Below, in pieces: positions 9,866 to 22,197 of a stretch of DNA of 64,000 bases. The stretch lies in contig NW_020311998.1 in the NCBI RefSeq assembly GCF_003144115.1, positions 433,669-497,668 on the forward strand. The letters run 5' to 3'. Numbering within the stretch: position 1 is the stretch's first letter; every line of letters begins with the position of its first letter. A model generated the notes under the pieces. It saw only the letters and a program-made list of their open reading frames with translations. It did not search any database and was not told where the DNA came from. Source of the stretch: Tilletiopsis washingtonensis. Lineage: Eukaryota; Basidiomycota; Exobasidiomycetes; Entylomatales. Both the position numbers and the translations under genes were made by a program.

Positions 9866-12800
9866 CTACGGCGGCGGATACGCCGGGTGCAGAGCGTGGT
9901 GCTGTGCGGCCTGGGCATGCGGCGGCAGGCCCGGCGGCGGCCCGCTGACGCGCGGGAAGAAGGCGTTGAGAAGCGCGGGCGGCGCAGCGTCGCCGTCGCC
10001 CTCGAGCAGGTCGACGGGAAAGACCTCGTCGGAGAAGAGCTCCTCGAGCTGCATGGCGCCGAGGTCGAACGGGCTGCCGCCGGCGACGTTGAAGGCAAAG
10101 TTGGGCAGCGCGCCGGGCGGCGCCAAGGCGGCCGCACCTTGCTGCTGCTGCTGCCAGTGCGGCGCGAGCGCCTGCGCCTGGCCGAGGCCGATGCCGCCGC
10201 CCGTGTTCTCTGAGGCCCAAGCGGAGATGAGCGCCTCGACGTCAATGTCGCTGCCGAAGGTGCCCGAGAAGCCGAGGCCGAGCGGCGACGGCCCGTCGCT
10301 GTTTGTGTCGCCGCCGCCGGCGAGGAGCGCAGGCGCGTGGGCGTCGCCGGCATCGGGCTCGGCGCCGCCGGCGACGGAGCCACGGCGCGACTGGCCAGGC
10401 GTCTGGGTGGCAGCCCGGGCACGCTTGACGCGGGCACGGGCGCGGGCCCAGCGCAGCACCATCTCAAGGTCGCGCACGGGCGCCGGCTGGGCGTCCTCGT
10501 CGCGGGCGTCAGGGTCGACGTCCTCCGTGGCGCCGGCCGACTCCTGCTCGAGGGCGCGCGCCGGCCAGGCCGCGCCGCCCCAGTACGTCGCAAGGCGGTT
10601 AAGGACGAGCTGGCAGCTGGCGAGGTTCGCCTCGGCGTACTGTCGACTCGAGTGCAGCGGGCCCCACGCGGCGTCGACGCCCTCGCGCGACTGCGGGCGC
10701 GAGGCGCTGGCGGGCGTGTAGCCAAGGCGGCGCAGTGCGTCGCGCACGTCCTGGCGCTCGGCGAGGAAAGCGCGGCCGCACGGAAGGATGAGCTCTAGAA
10801 AGGAGAGGAATCAGCAAGTGTTGCCCTGCTGCTGCTGCTGCTGCTGCTGCTGCTTGCCACTCACGGTCCAGGTACGGGCTCGTATCGAGGAACTGGTTGA
10901 AGTCGCGCCGGCTGCCGTCCTCTAGCCGATCGGCGCGGTCGTGCCGCGCGTCCTCGGCGAAGCGCAGGATGCTCACAATCGTCGACGACGCATGCGCGGC
11001 TATGGATGCCAGCTTCGTCGGCGCCGCGACAAAGCTCGACTCGAAGCGCCGCAGCAGCTGTGGCCGATTGATCAGGCTCATCGTCGACTGCAGCAGCACA
11101 TGCAGGTAGATGAATGCCGGGCCCTGGTCCGCCGTCATGGCGCGCTGGAACGTGGAGACGGAAAAGTGCAGCGGCTGCGGGAGCGAGTCGTAGTACTCGA
11201 CGAGGTCTGTCCACAGCGCGTGCAGGCGCTTGCCGCGCTCCTGCGGCGCAATGTCGTCGGCGCGGTTGAGCAGGTCGCCGATGCGTCCGCGGCGCAGCAG
11301 GCAGCGCACGATGTGCCCGGCGACAAAGAGGTTCGACTGCGCATCCTCGGTCAGCGGCGGCAGCACGAGGTCAAACTCGTCCTCGCGCATGGTGACCGGC
11401 CGGCCCGTGCCGAACGTCGTAATGCGGTCGAGGCAGATGACGCTCCAGAACAGCCAGCGCGCGCGCTCCTGCTGCCGTGCGTTGGCCATGCTCGCGACGG
11501 TCGCCTCGTGCTGCAGGCCGAGGTCGACGGACATGCGCAGCGCCATGCCGACGTACATCCACAGGCCCGCATCGGCGCCGGCGCCGAATTCCGAGTAGCT
11601 CAGGATGACGAGCGCCTCGATGACGTCGATGCTCGGCCAGGACAGCATCGGCACAAGGAGAATCTTGGCCATCTCGGCAAACGGCTCGCCGCACGACTTG
11701 GCTGCGCCGCGTGCAATGAGCTCGGGACGGGTCGAGAAGCGTGCTGTCACAGCGCAGATGGCGTTGGCCAGCAGCGCCGGCATCTCGGACGAGTGTACGA
11801 GCGCCAAGAGTTCCTCGCTGTCGAGCCACGGGAAGAAGCTGCAGCGGAAGTAGCGAAGGAAGAGCGGCACGAGCTCCTGTAGGAGGGCGCGCCGAGGGTA
11901 TCTGGGACGGTCAGGCTCGAAGAGCTCGCGCGTGCTCGCCGAGACCGTCGACTCAGCGCCGCCGGCGCGGCCCCACTCGCGTGGCCGATGCGACGACGAG
12001 GCAGCGCCGGCCTGGCTGGCGCCCGTGGCCTGCGGCGACACGGACATGCCAGGCGCATTGTCACGCGGCGTGTTGAAGAGCGTCTCGACGGAGCGAGGCC
12101 CGCCGCGCTCAGCGTCGGGCGGCGATGCTGCGGCCGTGGCCGGCGCAGGGAGACCTGCGGCGGGCGTCGCTGCGGCGCTCTCTTCCTGCAGATCGAGGTC
12201 CGCCTCGTGGTACTGCGCAGGTGTCAATATGTGTGAACGTGAAGGGCTGCGGCTGCACTCACGACGCCGACCTTGATGCGCCGGATGCCCGGCGTGTTGG
12301 CAGTCGCGCCGAACTGCAAAGCACCGTCAGCTCTGCCATGCCAGTCAGCTCTGCCGCTGCTTCACTCACCCAGCGGAAGAAGGGCAGCGCGATCTTCTTG
12401 ACGCCCGGCGCGCGCTGCCGCCGCAGCGCATCGCCGTCAATCTCCTCATCGTCCTCCTGCGGCGTGTCGACGATGAATGTTGGGCGCGCGTCGTCGGCGG
12501 CGCCAATGGGCCGGCCTGGCACGCGCATGCCCGAGCTGCCAGGCCGCTCCGGCGGCGGCATCTCGCGTAGCGGCGCGCGTACTACTGCGCTCGTCGAGTC
12601 GGCAGAGCCTGGCGGCGCGCCGAAACGCTCCGCCGGCCGTGCGGGCGCCGCGCGGTGCTCATCCACATCGCTACGCGGCGGCTCGTGCCCCGGTGTAGCG
12701 CCGGCGATGAAGGTCGACATGGCCCACGTGCCCGGCGATGGTGCGCCAATGTTGCTCGAGAAGCTCGGGGCGCGCTGCCACTTGCCCGGGCTCGGCGACG

Positions 12801-14036
12801 CAAACTCGGGAAACGCCTCGCCAGGCTGCCGCTCGGGGTGCGCATACCAGCGCGATACAGGCGAAAAGGCCTGGCCGCCGGCGCCGTCGTGGTGCACGCC
12901 AGGCGGCGACGCGGCAAAGTCGCGCGCCTCGACGCCGGTGCTGCGCAGCGAGCTGGCCGGCGGCGAGGCGGCAAAGAACGACGTGCGGCGCGGCGCCTCG
13001 CCGCGTGCGTCCGAGTAGCCGGCGTGCGGCGCATGCGAGCCGCTGGCGCCAGAGAAGGCAAGCCGGAAGGACGGCAGCATCTGCGGCGGCTCCGACGGCG
13101 AGTACATGGCGCCGCTCGAGCTGCCCGACGATGTGTGCGGCAGCGGCGGGCGCTGCATCGAGTGCGCCGAGCCCTGCGAGTGCTGCGACGCGGAGCGGTA
13201 GTGGCCCATGGGCAGCGTGTGCGCGTGCTGCTGCACCGGCGACGGCCGCTCGGCGGGGTGCACAAAGGGCGGCTCGTAAGCGGGATGCACCTGCTGCTGC
13301 GGCTCCTCGCGCTTCAGCGGGCCTGCCGACGGCGCAGCCAGGTTTGTCGGGTTCGCAAAAGAGCGGAACACGGCCTTGGCCTTGGCCGGCTTGCCGTTGG
13401 CGGCGAGGCGGCTGTCCTCGGCGTCTGTCTTGCGGCGCTGGCGCGCCTGCGCATCGTCGGCGTCTTCCGGCTCGTCAGCGCCGCTCGAGTCAGGACGCCC
13501 CTTCTTGCCGCCCTTCTTGCCGGCGATCGTGCGCGCATTCTTGCCGGGCGGGCCGTACGCGGCGAAGCGCTCGCGGCGCAGCGTCGGGCAGAGGTCGTCA
13601 ACGCGGAAGAGGCACGTCTTGCCGCTCGCCGCGCACTGCTCGCACACGGGCTCGTCAGGCTTGAGGATGCACTTGACCTTCTTGGCGCGGCTGCGTGCGA
13701 GTGTCAGCGAGCGCACGCCGGCGATGATTGCCGATGCGGGCACAAGAGGCATCGAGATGCCCGCAATCGAGAGCTCACGCTCTCTACTGCGCGACCGCTC
13801 TTCACTCTGCGCCACGCGCTCTCTGCTGCGCAACACCTCTCTTCGCTGCGCTCACATGCCCACACTCACCACGCCTGGCACGCCTTGATCGGCCTTGTGC
13901 GCTTCAGTTCTCGCTGTGCCTCGTCGCCGTCGGCGCCCGACGAGCTGGCCGAGGCGCTGCGCTTCGCCGCTGCCGGCGGCTGCGGCTGCGGCGGGCGCGG
14001 TGCCTTCTCCTCGACAGCCGTGGCGCTGCTCGACAT
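9866..14036 (-). CDS. Zn2Cys6 transcription factor with fungal_trans domain
   Basis: Nuclear DNA-binding regulator. Five exons (14036-13870, 13690-12370, 12313-12263, 12212-10865, 10794-9866) encode 1271 aa. The zinc cluster is complete, C53-x2-C56-x6-C63-x8-C72-x2-C75-x6-C82, and is rebuilt across a 179-nt intron that splits the C56 codon (KACQAC | RAKKVKC). About 350 disordered Ser/Pro/His-rich residues follow. The region FFRWFGATANTPGIRRIKV precedes the fungal-specific middle homology region (FPWLDSEELLALVHSSEMPA ... ICLDRITTFGTGRPV). The C-terminal tail is Gly/Pro-rich and ends in an acidic/hydrophobic patch (LEELFSDEVFPVDLLEGDGD), a plausible activation domain. The last intron carries (CTG)9. 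Targets cannot be told from sequence. A separate upstream ATG would be needed if the zinc-cluster exon were wrong, but the motif is exact. Confidence 0.88.
10826..10852. repeat. (CTG)9 microsatellite in an intron
   Basis: Nine uninterrupted CTG units lie in the last intron of the transcription factor gene, reading CAG on the coding strand. Each unit adds possible AG acceptors just inside the donor. Confidence 0.9.
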
Positions 14037-16661
14037 GGCCGCTGTGCGCTGCAGCAGCTACGAGCTGTGAGCCGCGGCGCGCAGTCGAGGGTCGAGTCAG
14101 GGGTGGGAGTGCGGAGTGAGGCTGCGCGCAGTCAGGAGGCGCGCGACGCGCTCGCTGCTGTGGGAGTGGGCGGGAAGCGCGGCGCGGCGGGCCGAGAAGT
14201 GCGGGGTTGGCGCCGAGGGCGAGGGTGCAGCGCCAGCAGGCGGCGGCAGCAGCAGCACAAAACACGCGCAGCAGCAGCCGGCGGCGGCAGCCTCAAGCAA
14301 AGGCGAGGCGAAGAGTGCGAGGCGCTGCGGTGCGCCGGACGGTGTCGTGTGTGCAGAGAGGATGATGGAGAAGGCGAGCAGAAGGCAGCGGCCGCCGTGC
14401 AGCGCAGACGGCGAGCAGCAGCATCAGAGGCGTCCCCGCCTGTCCTGTCTGCTGCGGTGCCGCTGCCGCTGCTGCCGCGCCGCGTCGCCGGAGCGGTGCG
14501 GCAGCGCGGCCCGGGGCGCGCCACCGGTCTCACACCCTGGCCGGTGCCGCTGCGAGCGGCTGCGCAGCACGCAGAGGCGCGCGCGACGTCGGGCCTTTGT
14601 GCTGTGGGGATGGGCCCACCCTTGCTGTGCTGCGCTGCATCTGTGCGGCGCCGGCACCGCACGCCTGCAGCTGCGGCACGCAGCATCTCGGTCTCAGGCC
14701 TGGTGCGGCTCGGCAGCGGCGCGTGGGCGGAGCGCCGAAGGGCGAAGAGCGCCACGGCGGCAGCAGCAGAGCAAGCGCAGCATCGCAGCAGCTCGCCCGC
14801 CCACGCCGCTTCCGCCGGCCCAGACCACCGCAGCGGGACAGGACGCAGCAGCGCCCGGCACATGCCAGGCGCGGCCGCAGCACGCAAGCGACGCTCGCCG
14901 TCGCCATCCGCCGCCGGTCCGCAAGGGCCGTCTGGAGGTGCTCTCCCTTCCTCTTGTGCGTCAGCATCAGCATCGCAGCGCCGTGGCTAGCGCCAGTCCA
15001 TGACAGTTGCGTACCACGCTGCGGCGCCGCAGCACTCGCGCTCGGCGGCTGCGCTGCAGCTCAGCGCCTGCTCATGCGCTCCTGCGTCCCGTGCTGCGGC
15101 GTGGCGTCCCCGTCTGCGGCTGCGTCTGATTTTGCAAATGCTCCCTCGCCTTCGCGCCTCGTCCGCGAACTCACTCGTCCGCAGCATGCACGCTCGTGCA
15201 GCAGCTGCAGCGCCATGCAGCATCAGATGGCGCGCTGCTGCCTCCGCTCGGCCGGCCGGCACCGGTACATCTCGACGACGTGCCGCCGGCCGCTGGGGCG
15301 GGCGACCCTGCGGCGTGCAGCTGCGTCTGACAGGCGTCGTGCGGGGGAGCACGCACGCCGTCCGCACTCTGCTCCTGCTGCGTGACATCGGACACCGAGG
15401 CAGCAAAAGGCGATCAGAGGCTGTCGCGCGGCCGTGACGGAAGAGCTGCCAGGCCCGACTGCGGCGCGTGGGCGGTCGAGACGCCGGCGCGTCCAGCAGG
15501 ACCTTGTCCGCCAGCGACACTTGCCTCAATGTCACCGTGGCGCCTTGCAATGATGACAGGCCGTTCTCACTGCGAGTGCAGGCGCTCTCCACGGCCCGAC
15601 AGCTGGAAGCATCAGCATTTGCCCGTCTCGCTGTCAGCGCTGCTGCGGCGAGGGCCAGGAATAGACGGCCACCGAGCGCGGAGGGGGGACGGCCACGCGT
15701 CGGCGGCATTGTCGTGTCTGCGCTGGCATCAAGACAGGCTTTCTTTGCGCGAAGAGCTTCAAGGCAACACTGGCTTGATCCCCTCGGAAGCCAGAAAGCG
15801 GCCCTACATCCAGTGCAGCGGCCAGTGCGGCACTCGCCGCAGCTGTTCGGCTGCCGGCGGCGGCACTGCGTTGCCCGGCCAGTCCGTCTCCATCTTGCTC
15901 TGCTCGTCCGACAGCCCATGCAGGCCTGGGCACACGACGCAGGTCCCGACGGCACTATGACTGGCCACTTGTTGACGGCGCCTGTCGGGAGCGAGCGTCG
16001 CTTCGGCCGAAGAGGAGCGGGCGGGAGCACGCGAGGCATGAGAGGCGGAGGCACAAACGCCCTCTGCGAGACGCCGTCGTCTCCTGGACGCGCGGGGGCG
16101 GAGATGCCGCTTGATCCGCCCACAGGGCAAAGCGTCACTCTGTGACACACCGCACAGTCTCGCCGGCGGCACGGGCTGCGCTCTCAGCAGCGCTCGGGCC
16201 GGCGTCGTGCGCTGGGCGGCAGCGGAGCGGAGGAGACGGCGCGCCGCACGGGCGCGGTGCACTCGCGCGTCTTCTCGGCAATCTCTCTCGCGCGCCCGCC
16301 CTCTCAAGTCCGACCGGCCGAGGTGCGTGTGCGCCGGCTGCCGGTGCGGCTCTGTCGGGCGGGCCCTCGAGGCCCACCCGTCCCCACTTTCCACGGGTGA
16401 CGGCGCATGCCAAGCCCAACATGTGCGCTTCGGCCGTACGTGCGCAGCATGGCAGGACGCCAAGGTCACGCGCGCGCCGCTGCTTCGTGCGCCGCAATCA
16501 CCACTCCCCGCATGCGCCCCGCATCTCGCGGCCCTCGTTTCGCCGCTGCTGCAGTAGCCCCTTGTTCGCACGCTCGGCCCACAGCAGTCACTCGGGTCAG
16601 GCTGTGTCTTTGCTCGCGGCGTGGATGGTGGTGGTATGTACAAATGAGCCGGGCGCAGCGC
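14037..16661. other. 2.6-kb GC-rich interval without a recognisable gene
   Basis: Bounded by the start of the transcription factor gene and the stop of V-ATPase subunit A, both on the minus strand. Long open frames exist in all six frames, as expected when GC-rich sequence lacks stop codons, but their translations are Ala/Arg/Ser-rich with no domain or credible exon set. GCA/GCG-type triplets are abundant (14215-14310). It presumably contains the transcription factor promoter. A noncoding RNA cannot be excluded. Confidence 0.4.
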
Positions 16662-19048
16662 TCAGTCGCCCAGCGAGCGGAACGACTCCTCGATCTGCGA
16701 CGAGAGCTTGTTGAGTGCCGACTTGACCGTCTCCTCGCCCTCGCTCGGCGACAGGAACTGGTGGGAGGAGAAGGGTCAGTGCTGCTCTCAGGCGCACGCT
16801 GCTTCCCGCCTCGGCCTCACCTTCTGCTGGCTCAGGCCGTGCATGGCGTCGGCGGTGTGCTCGCGGATCTTGGCCCACGTGAGGTCCGAGTTGCCGTTGA
16901 TGGCCGCCTGTGCCTTGTCGTGGAAATCGATAAAGTTCTTGAGCTGCAGGAAACGTGTGAGTGAGTGGGCGGCAGAGGATGTCAACAAGCGAGACGCACC
17001 ATGAGCGAGGACTTGTACATCGGGCTGCACAATCGGACGTCAGCACATGCTCTGCAGCGCCTGGCCACGGCTCGACTCACCAGTACTGGTCGTACTCCGA
17101 GATGCCGTTCTGCGCCAGGAAGTCGTTCTTGATGAGCGTGGCGACGTCGAGCGTCACCTTGTCGTTCTCGCCGAGCGCGCTCTTGCCGACGAGCTGCACG
17201 ATCTCGGCCAGCTCCTCGTCCTTCTGCAGCAGCGCCTTGGCCGTCGAACGCAGCTTGATGAAGCCGGGCTGGTTCTGGCAGGGAGAGACGGGTCAGCTCA
17301 CGCCGCAGACACAGTGACTGGCCTGCCACGCACCCGCTCGTAGTACGGCTCGAGCGCGTTGATGTAGTTCGAGTACGACATGCTCCAGTTGACCGACGGG
17401 AAGTGCTTCCGCTGCGCCAGCTTCTTGTCCAGACCCCAGAAGGCGCCGACAATGCCGAGCGTGGCGCTCGTGACGGGGTCGGAGAAGTCACCACCCGGCG
17501 GGCTGACGGCGCCGACGAGCGAGACACTGCCGTTGCGGCCGGGCGAGCCGAGGCAGGTGACCTTGCCGGCACGCTCGTAGAACGAGGCCAGCTTGGCACC
17601 CAGGTACGCCGGGTAGCCGCTGTCGGCCGGCATCTCGGCGAGACGACCACTGATCTCACGCAGCGCCTCGGCCCAGCGCGACGTCGAGTCGGCCATCATG
17701 GCCACATTGTAGCCCTGGTCGCGGAAGTACTCCGACAGCGTGATGCCCGTGTAGATGGACGCCTCGCGCGCGGCGACGGGCATGTTCGACGTGTTGGCGA
17801 CGAGCGTCGTGCGCTTCATGATGGGCTGCTCCTTGCCGTCGCGCATCAGCGTCAGCTCCGGGAACTCGGCCAGCACCTCGGCCATCTCGTTGCCGCGCTC
17901 GCCGCAGCCGACGTAGGTGATGATGTCCGAGTTGGAGAACTTGGACAGCGCCTGCGAGATGACCGTCTTGCCGCAGCCGAACGCGCCGGGGATGGCCGTC
18001 GTGCCGCCCTGGATGCACGGGAAGAGCGTGTCGAGGATGCGCTGGCCCGTGAGCAGCGGCGTGTCCGCGACGAGCTTCTCAGCCACAGGGCGTGGCGCGC
18101 GCACCGGCCACAGCTGGCACATGGTGTGCTTCGACTTCTTGCCCTGGAACTCGACCTCCAGCACGACGTCGTCGACGCCGTACGAGCCCTGCTCGGCCAG
18201 GTGCGTGATGGTGCCGTGGGCGCGCGGGCCCATCATGATCTTGTGGTCCGTCAGCAGCGTGTTCTCGAACACGCTGCCGTAGATGTCGCCGCCGGAGATG
18301 TGGTCGCCGACCTGCGGCGCGTCAGCAGGTGGACATGCGCCGCCGCTGGCACGCTCTCGCTCACCTTGAAGTTCATCGGCTTGAAGTCCCATTGCAACTC
18401 GCGGTTCAGGGCCTGCGTGTTGATGCCGCGCGCTGGAGGTCACGCCTCAGCGGCGCCCACACGCCGCTGCCGTGCTTGACACTCACGGATGTAGATGCCC
18501 TCGCTCTTCTTCATGATGGCCTCGAGCGGGCGCTGGATGCCTGCGCACGAGCCGCGTCAGCGATGCACGGGCGCACCAGGCGGCGACACAGGCGGCAGCG
18601 GCGCAGGCAGCAGCACCGGCGTGTAGCGGCCACGACACGACAGCGACAGGACAGCACAGCGCCTAGCCCTCGCTCGCACTCACCGTCGTAAATGTTCTCC
18701 ATCAGGCCCGGGCCCAGCTCGACACTCAGCGGCTTGCCCGTGCTGAGCACGGGGTCGCCGACGGAGACACCGCTCGTCTCCTCGTACACCTGGATGGTGA
18801 CCTTGTCGGCGTCGATGCGGATGATCTCGCCGACGAGCTCGTCGTGGCCGACGCGCACGAGCTCGTACATGGCCGAGCCGATCATGTTCTCGGCAATGAC
18901 GACGGGGCCCGAGACGCCGAACACGCGCCCGAAGCGCGACTCGCGCTCCTCATCGCGGATCTGCAGGAGCGTGAGTGTGTTGTGTCGGCTGCGTGCACGG
19001 CGTGGCACGCACCTTGGGCAGGTTCTTCTTTGCGTCCTGGTGCGACAT
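16662..19048 (-). CDS. VMA1: V-type proton ATPase catalytic subunit A
   Basis: Catalytic ATP-hydrolysing subunit of the vacuolar proton pump V1 sector. Nine exons (19048-19013, 18960-18684, 18540-18487, 18432-18365, 18311-17334, 17274-17081, 17024-17000, 16943-16821, 16757-16662) give 616 aa, matching the usual 617. The P-loop GAFGCGKT is near residue 254. The signatures [54 protein letters not shown] and [13 protein letters not shown] are all intact. A 25-nt microexon encodes PMYKSSLM, matching the conserved YCPFYK region. The first exon encodes only 12 residues. No intein interrupts the catalytic region, unlike budding-yeast VMA1. The start is the only ATG giving [12 protein letters not shown] before the conserved region. 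It is divergent from the aminopeptidase gene. Confidence 0.97.
17000..17024 (-). other. 25-nt coding microexon of VMA1
   Basis: Flanked on the minus strand by a CAG acceptor and a GTGCGT donor. It restores the frame between the segments ending YDQY and starting LKNF and encodes the conserved CP-x-YK stretch. Leaving it out would shift the frame. Confidence 0.8.
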
Positions 19049-19727
19049 GGCGGCGCAGGCAGGCGGGTGGAGGGCGCGGCGGGGGCGGGAGCGGGCGGGC
19101 GCTGCAGCGGCAGAAGCGCAGCAGAGAGCGGCGGAGTGGGTGCGAAGAGACCGGACGGGTGCACTGAGTGGCACGCGTGGAGAAGGAGAGGAAGCGGCGC
19201 CGCGCTGCTCGAGGGTGCGATGTGGAGAGGCGGAGACGGGGACAGGAGCGAGAGATGAGACGGTCGGGTGCGCGGCGGCGCTGCACGGCTGCGCTGTGGC
19301 GCCGGCTGACGCTGCAGGCGCAGGCGGCGTGCCCGCATCGCTGGCGCCGCCCGCGCCGCACAGCGCACGGAGCCCTTGGGCAGCCTATCAGGCTCGGCCG
19401 AGCCACGTGCGCCGCGCCGCCGCCATCCTTGACCGCCGGCCATGCTCCGCATTCGCACCAGATGCTACCTAGAGACCGCCCTGAAGCTGCAGCACTGTGC
19501 TCAGACATCTCTGGAACAGCCTTTGCATTTCTCAGCTTGTCGCAGTCAACCAGGTGGTGGCAGAAAGGCGGCAGCAGCGCGTGGCCTGGGGACGTGCGCG
19601 GCAGAGGTGCCTCTCGTGCGGGAGCACCCCGCGCGGGGCACCCTTGATACGGCCCTCCGATGCGCTGTGCGGATGCCCGGCTCCGGCCCTCTTGCTTCAG
19701 CTCCTCATCCACCTCTGTGCCCGCACA
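19049..19727. promoter_or_regulatory. divergent promoter of VMA1 and aminopeptidase P
   Basis: A 679-bp gap between divergent starts. GC-rich on the VMA1 side and more mixed near the aminopeptidase start. No specific binding site is recognised. An ATG at 19442 opens a frame that does not lead to the aminopeptidase. Confidence 0.4.
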
Positions 19728-22134
19728 ATGTCCTGCCTCGGTGCTCTCTCACACCTCGTGCGCCGCCGCGCCGCGCCGCCGGCCCCGGCCAGCTGCGCGT
19801 CGGCGTCGACCTCCACACTCGTGTCGGCCTACACGAGCGAGAAGGCCAGCCTCGCCCCGTCGGCGCCGCCGCGGGTGCGCGACACGGGCGCCCAGCTGGC
19901 GGCACTGCGCAAGCTCATGGACGAGGAGGGCGTCACGGCCTACCTCGTGCCCAGCGAGGACGCGCACGGCTCCGAGTACGTCGCCAGCGAGGACGAGCGG
20001 CGCGCCTTTATCAGCGGCTTCACCGGCAGCACGGGCACGGCCGTCGTGTGCGCCGACAGCGCGCACCTCTTCACCGACGGCCGCTACTTTGGTGCGTGGA
20101 GGTGCACTGCATACTTGCTGCATGGCTGACGACGTGCTGCGCAGTGCAAGCGGAGGAGCAGCTCGACGACAGCTGGACACTGCACAAGGTCGGCGAGCCG
20201 GGCGTGCTCGACTGGAGCGACTGGCTCGTGGGACAGGCCGAGGACAAGCCGCTCACGCTCGGCCTCGATGCGCGTCTGTCTTCCTACAGTGAGTCACTTC
20301 GAAATGCCGCTCGATCGTTTGTCTCACCCCCGCCCTGCAGCTGCCGTCGGCCCGCTCGTCAAGGCGCTGGCGGACCGCAACTCCGCGGTGCACTACCCGA
20401 CGCGCAACCTCGTCGACGTCTGCTGGCACGCGCGTCCGCCGCCGTCGCTGGCGCCCATCTACGCGCACGACATCAAGTACGCCGGCGTCGCGGCCGACGA
20501 GAAGCTGGCGCGCGTGGCGGCCTGGCTGGGCAAGCGCGGCAGCGCGGGCAACGCCAAGACGTGGCCGAAGGGCAGCGCGTACTTTGTGTCGGAGCTCGAC
20601 GAGGTCGCTTGGCTGCTGAATCTGCGCGGCGGCAGCTTCGCATTCACTCGTGAGTCATCTGCATCGCGAGCAAAGCTGGGCCTTCTGACGCGCGCCCGCA
20701 GCACTATTCCCCGCCTATCTCGTCATCGCCGCCAGCGAGGGGGGCAAATACCGCGCCACGCTCTTCGTCTCGCCGCTGCTGCTGCTGCCGTCGTCCAAGA
20801 CGCGCAAGTACGTCGAGGGCCTGGACGTCGAGGTGCGCGAGTACGACGACGTGTTCCGCTTCCTGCGCAGCGGCGAGTGGAAGGGCGCGCCGGCGGAGGG
20901 CTCGGACCTGCCCAAGCTCGTGATGAGCAGCACCGCGAGCTTTGCCGCAGTGAACGCGGTCGGCGAGGTGCGTTCACGTTGCGTGTCCTCGCATCTGCAT
21001 AGCTCACCCGTGCGCAGGAGAACGTGGCGCTGCAGCCATTGTCGCCCATCGCGACCTGGAAGGCGCGCAAGAACGCCGCCGAGCTGGCTGGCATGCACGC
21101 CGCGTACCGGCGCGACGGCGCGGCGTGGGTGCGCTGGGCGGCGTGGCTCGAGGAGGCCATCGTGCACAAGGGCAAGGCCATCGACGAGTGGACAGCTGCC
21201 AAGGAGCTGCATCGGCTACGCACGCAGGACCCGCTGTACGCCGGCACGGACGCCTACCCGTCCATCTCGGCCAGCGGCGAGGACGCAGCGCTGCCGCACT
21301 TTGAGACGCCCGAGGATGGCACGGCACGCATCATCGACCGCGAGACGCCGTACCTCATGGACGCCGGCGGGCAGTACTACGACGGCACGATCGACACGAC
21401 GCGCACGACGCACTTTGGCAAGCCGAGCGCCGAGCAGAAGCGCGCCTACACTCGCGTGCTGCAGGGTCATATTGCCATCGCCGAGGCCGTCTTCCCCATG
21501 GGCACGACCGGCGCGCAGCTCGACGTGCTGGCGCGCAACAAGCTGTGGCAAGACGGCTACAACTATATGCATGGTACGGGGCACGGCATCGGCGCCTTCT
21601 CGCAGGTGCACGAGGGCCCGCAAGGCTTTGGCCGCGCCAGCGGCGCTGCCATGGTGCCGGCCCCGCTCGACGAGGGCATGTGCATCAGCGACGAGCCGGG
21701 ACACTATGAGGCGGGCAAGGGCGGCTTCGGTGAGGCGTGTGCAGTTCTGCGACGACAGCTGGTGCTGACTCGCCCTCGCTAGGCATCCGCATCGAGTCCA
21801 TCTTCGCCGTCGCCAAGGCACACACGCACCGCGGCTTCGGCGGCGCAGACGTGAGTGGCCTGCACGCACGCAGCCGCGCTCGTTCCTGACTTTTCTCTCC
21901 AGCGCTGGCTCCGCTTCGAGCGCATCACGCAAGTGCCCAGTGCGTATCGCCGACGCACCCTGCCCTTGCCTCGCTTACCCCATTCCTCCAGTCGACCGCC
22001 GGCTCGTCGACCACAAGCTGCTCAACTCCGACGAGCTGCGCTGGCTCACTCACCACAACGAGTCGGTGCGCCGCGCGCTGCTGCCGCTCATCAAGCACGA
22101 CCGGCGGGCAGTCAAGTACCTTCAGAAGCAGTGA
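19728..22134 (+). CDS. Xaa-Pro aminopeptidase P (M24B)
   Basis: Di-metal (normally Mn) peptidase that removes an N-terminal residue preceding proline. Eight exons (19728-20091, 20145-20288, 20341-20649, 20702-20967, 21018-21729, 21783-21850, 21903-21939, 21992-22134) encode 680 aa. Two creatinase-like N-terminal domains (AYLVPSEDAHGSEYV; SELDEVAWLLNLRGG) precede the pita-bread catalytic domain. The metal ligands are visible: D476 and D487 in MDAGGQYYDGTIDTTRT, the His in HGTGHGIGAF, and the Glu residues in SDEPGHYE and GIRIES. The N-terminus (LSHLVRRRAAPPAP) is basic and hydroxylated, so a mitochondrial form is possible. The family C-terminal tail (DELRWLTHHNESVRR) is present. It converges on the RAP1 stop with 63 bp between. 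Confidence 0.95.
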
Positions 22135-22197
22135 GGAGGCTAGTGTACAATAATTCGTGACGCGTTCTCTCTTTCCCCGCGGCGCCCCTCGCTGTCC

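Noticed and set aside
14037-16661. Long open frames on both strands, some over 250 codons
   Set aside because: Their composition is Ala/Arg/Ser noise expected of stop-poor GC-rich DNA; no domain, signal peptide or exon-intron structure.
16662-19048. Possible intein in V-ATPase subunit A, as in budding yeast
   Set aside because: The catalytic region runs without insertion through P-loop and [10 protein letters not shown] motifs.
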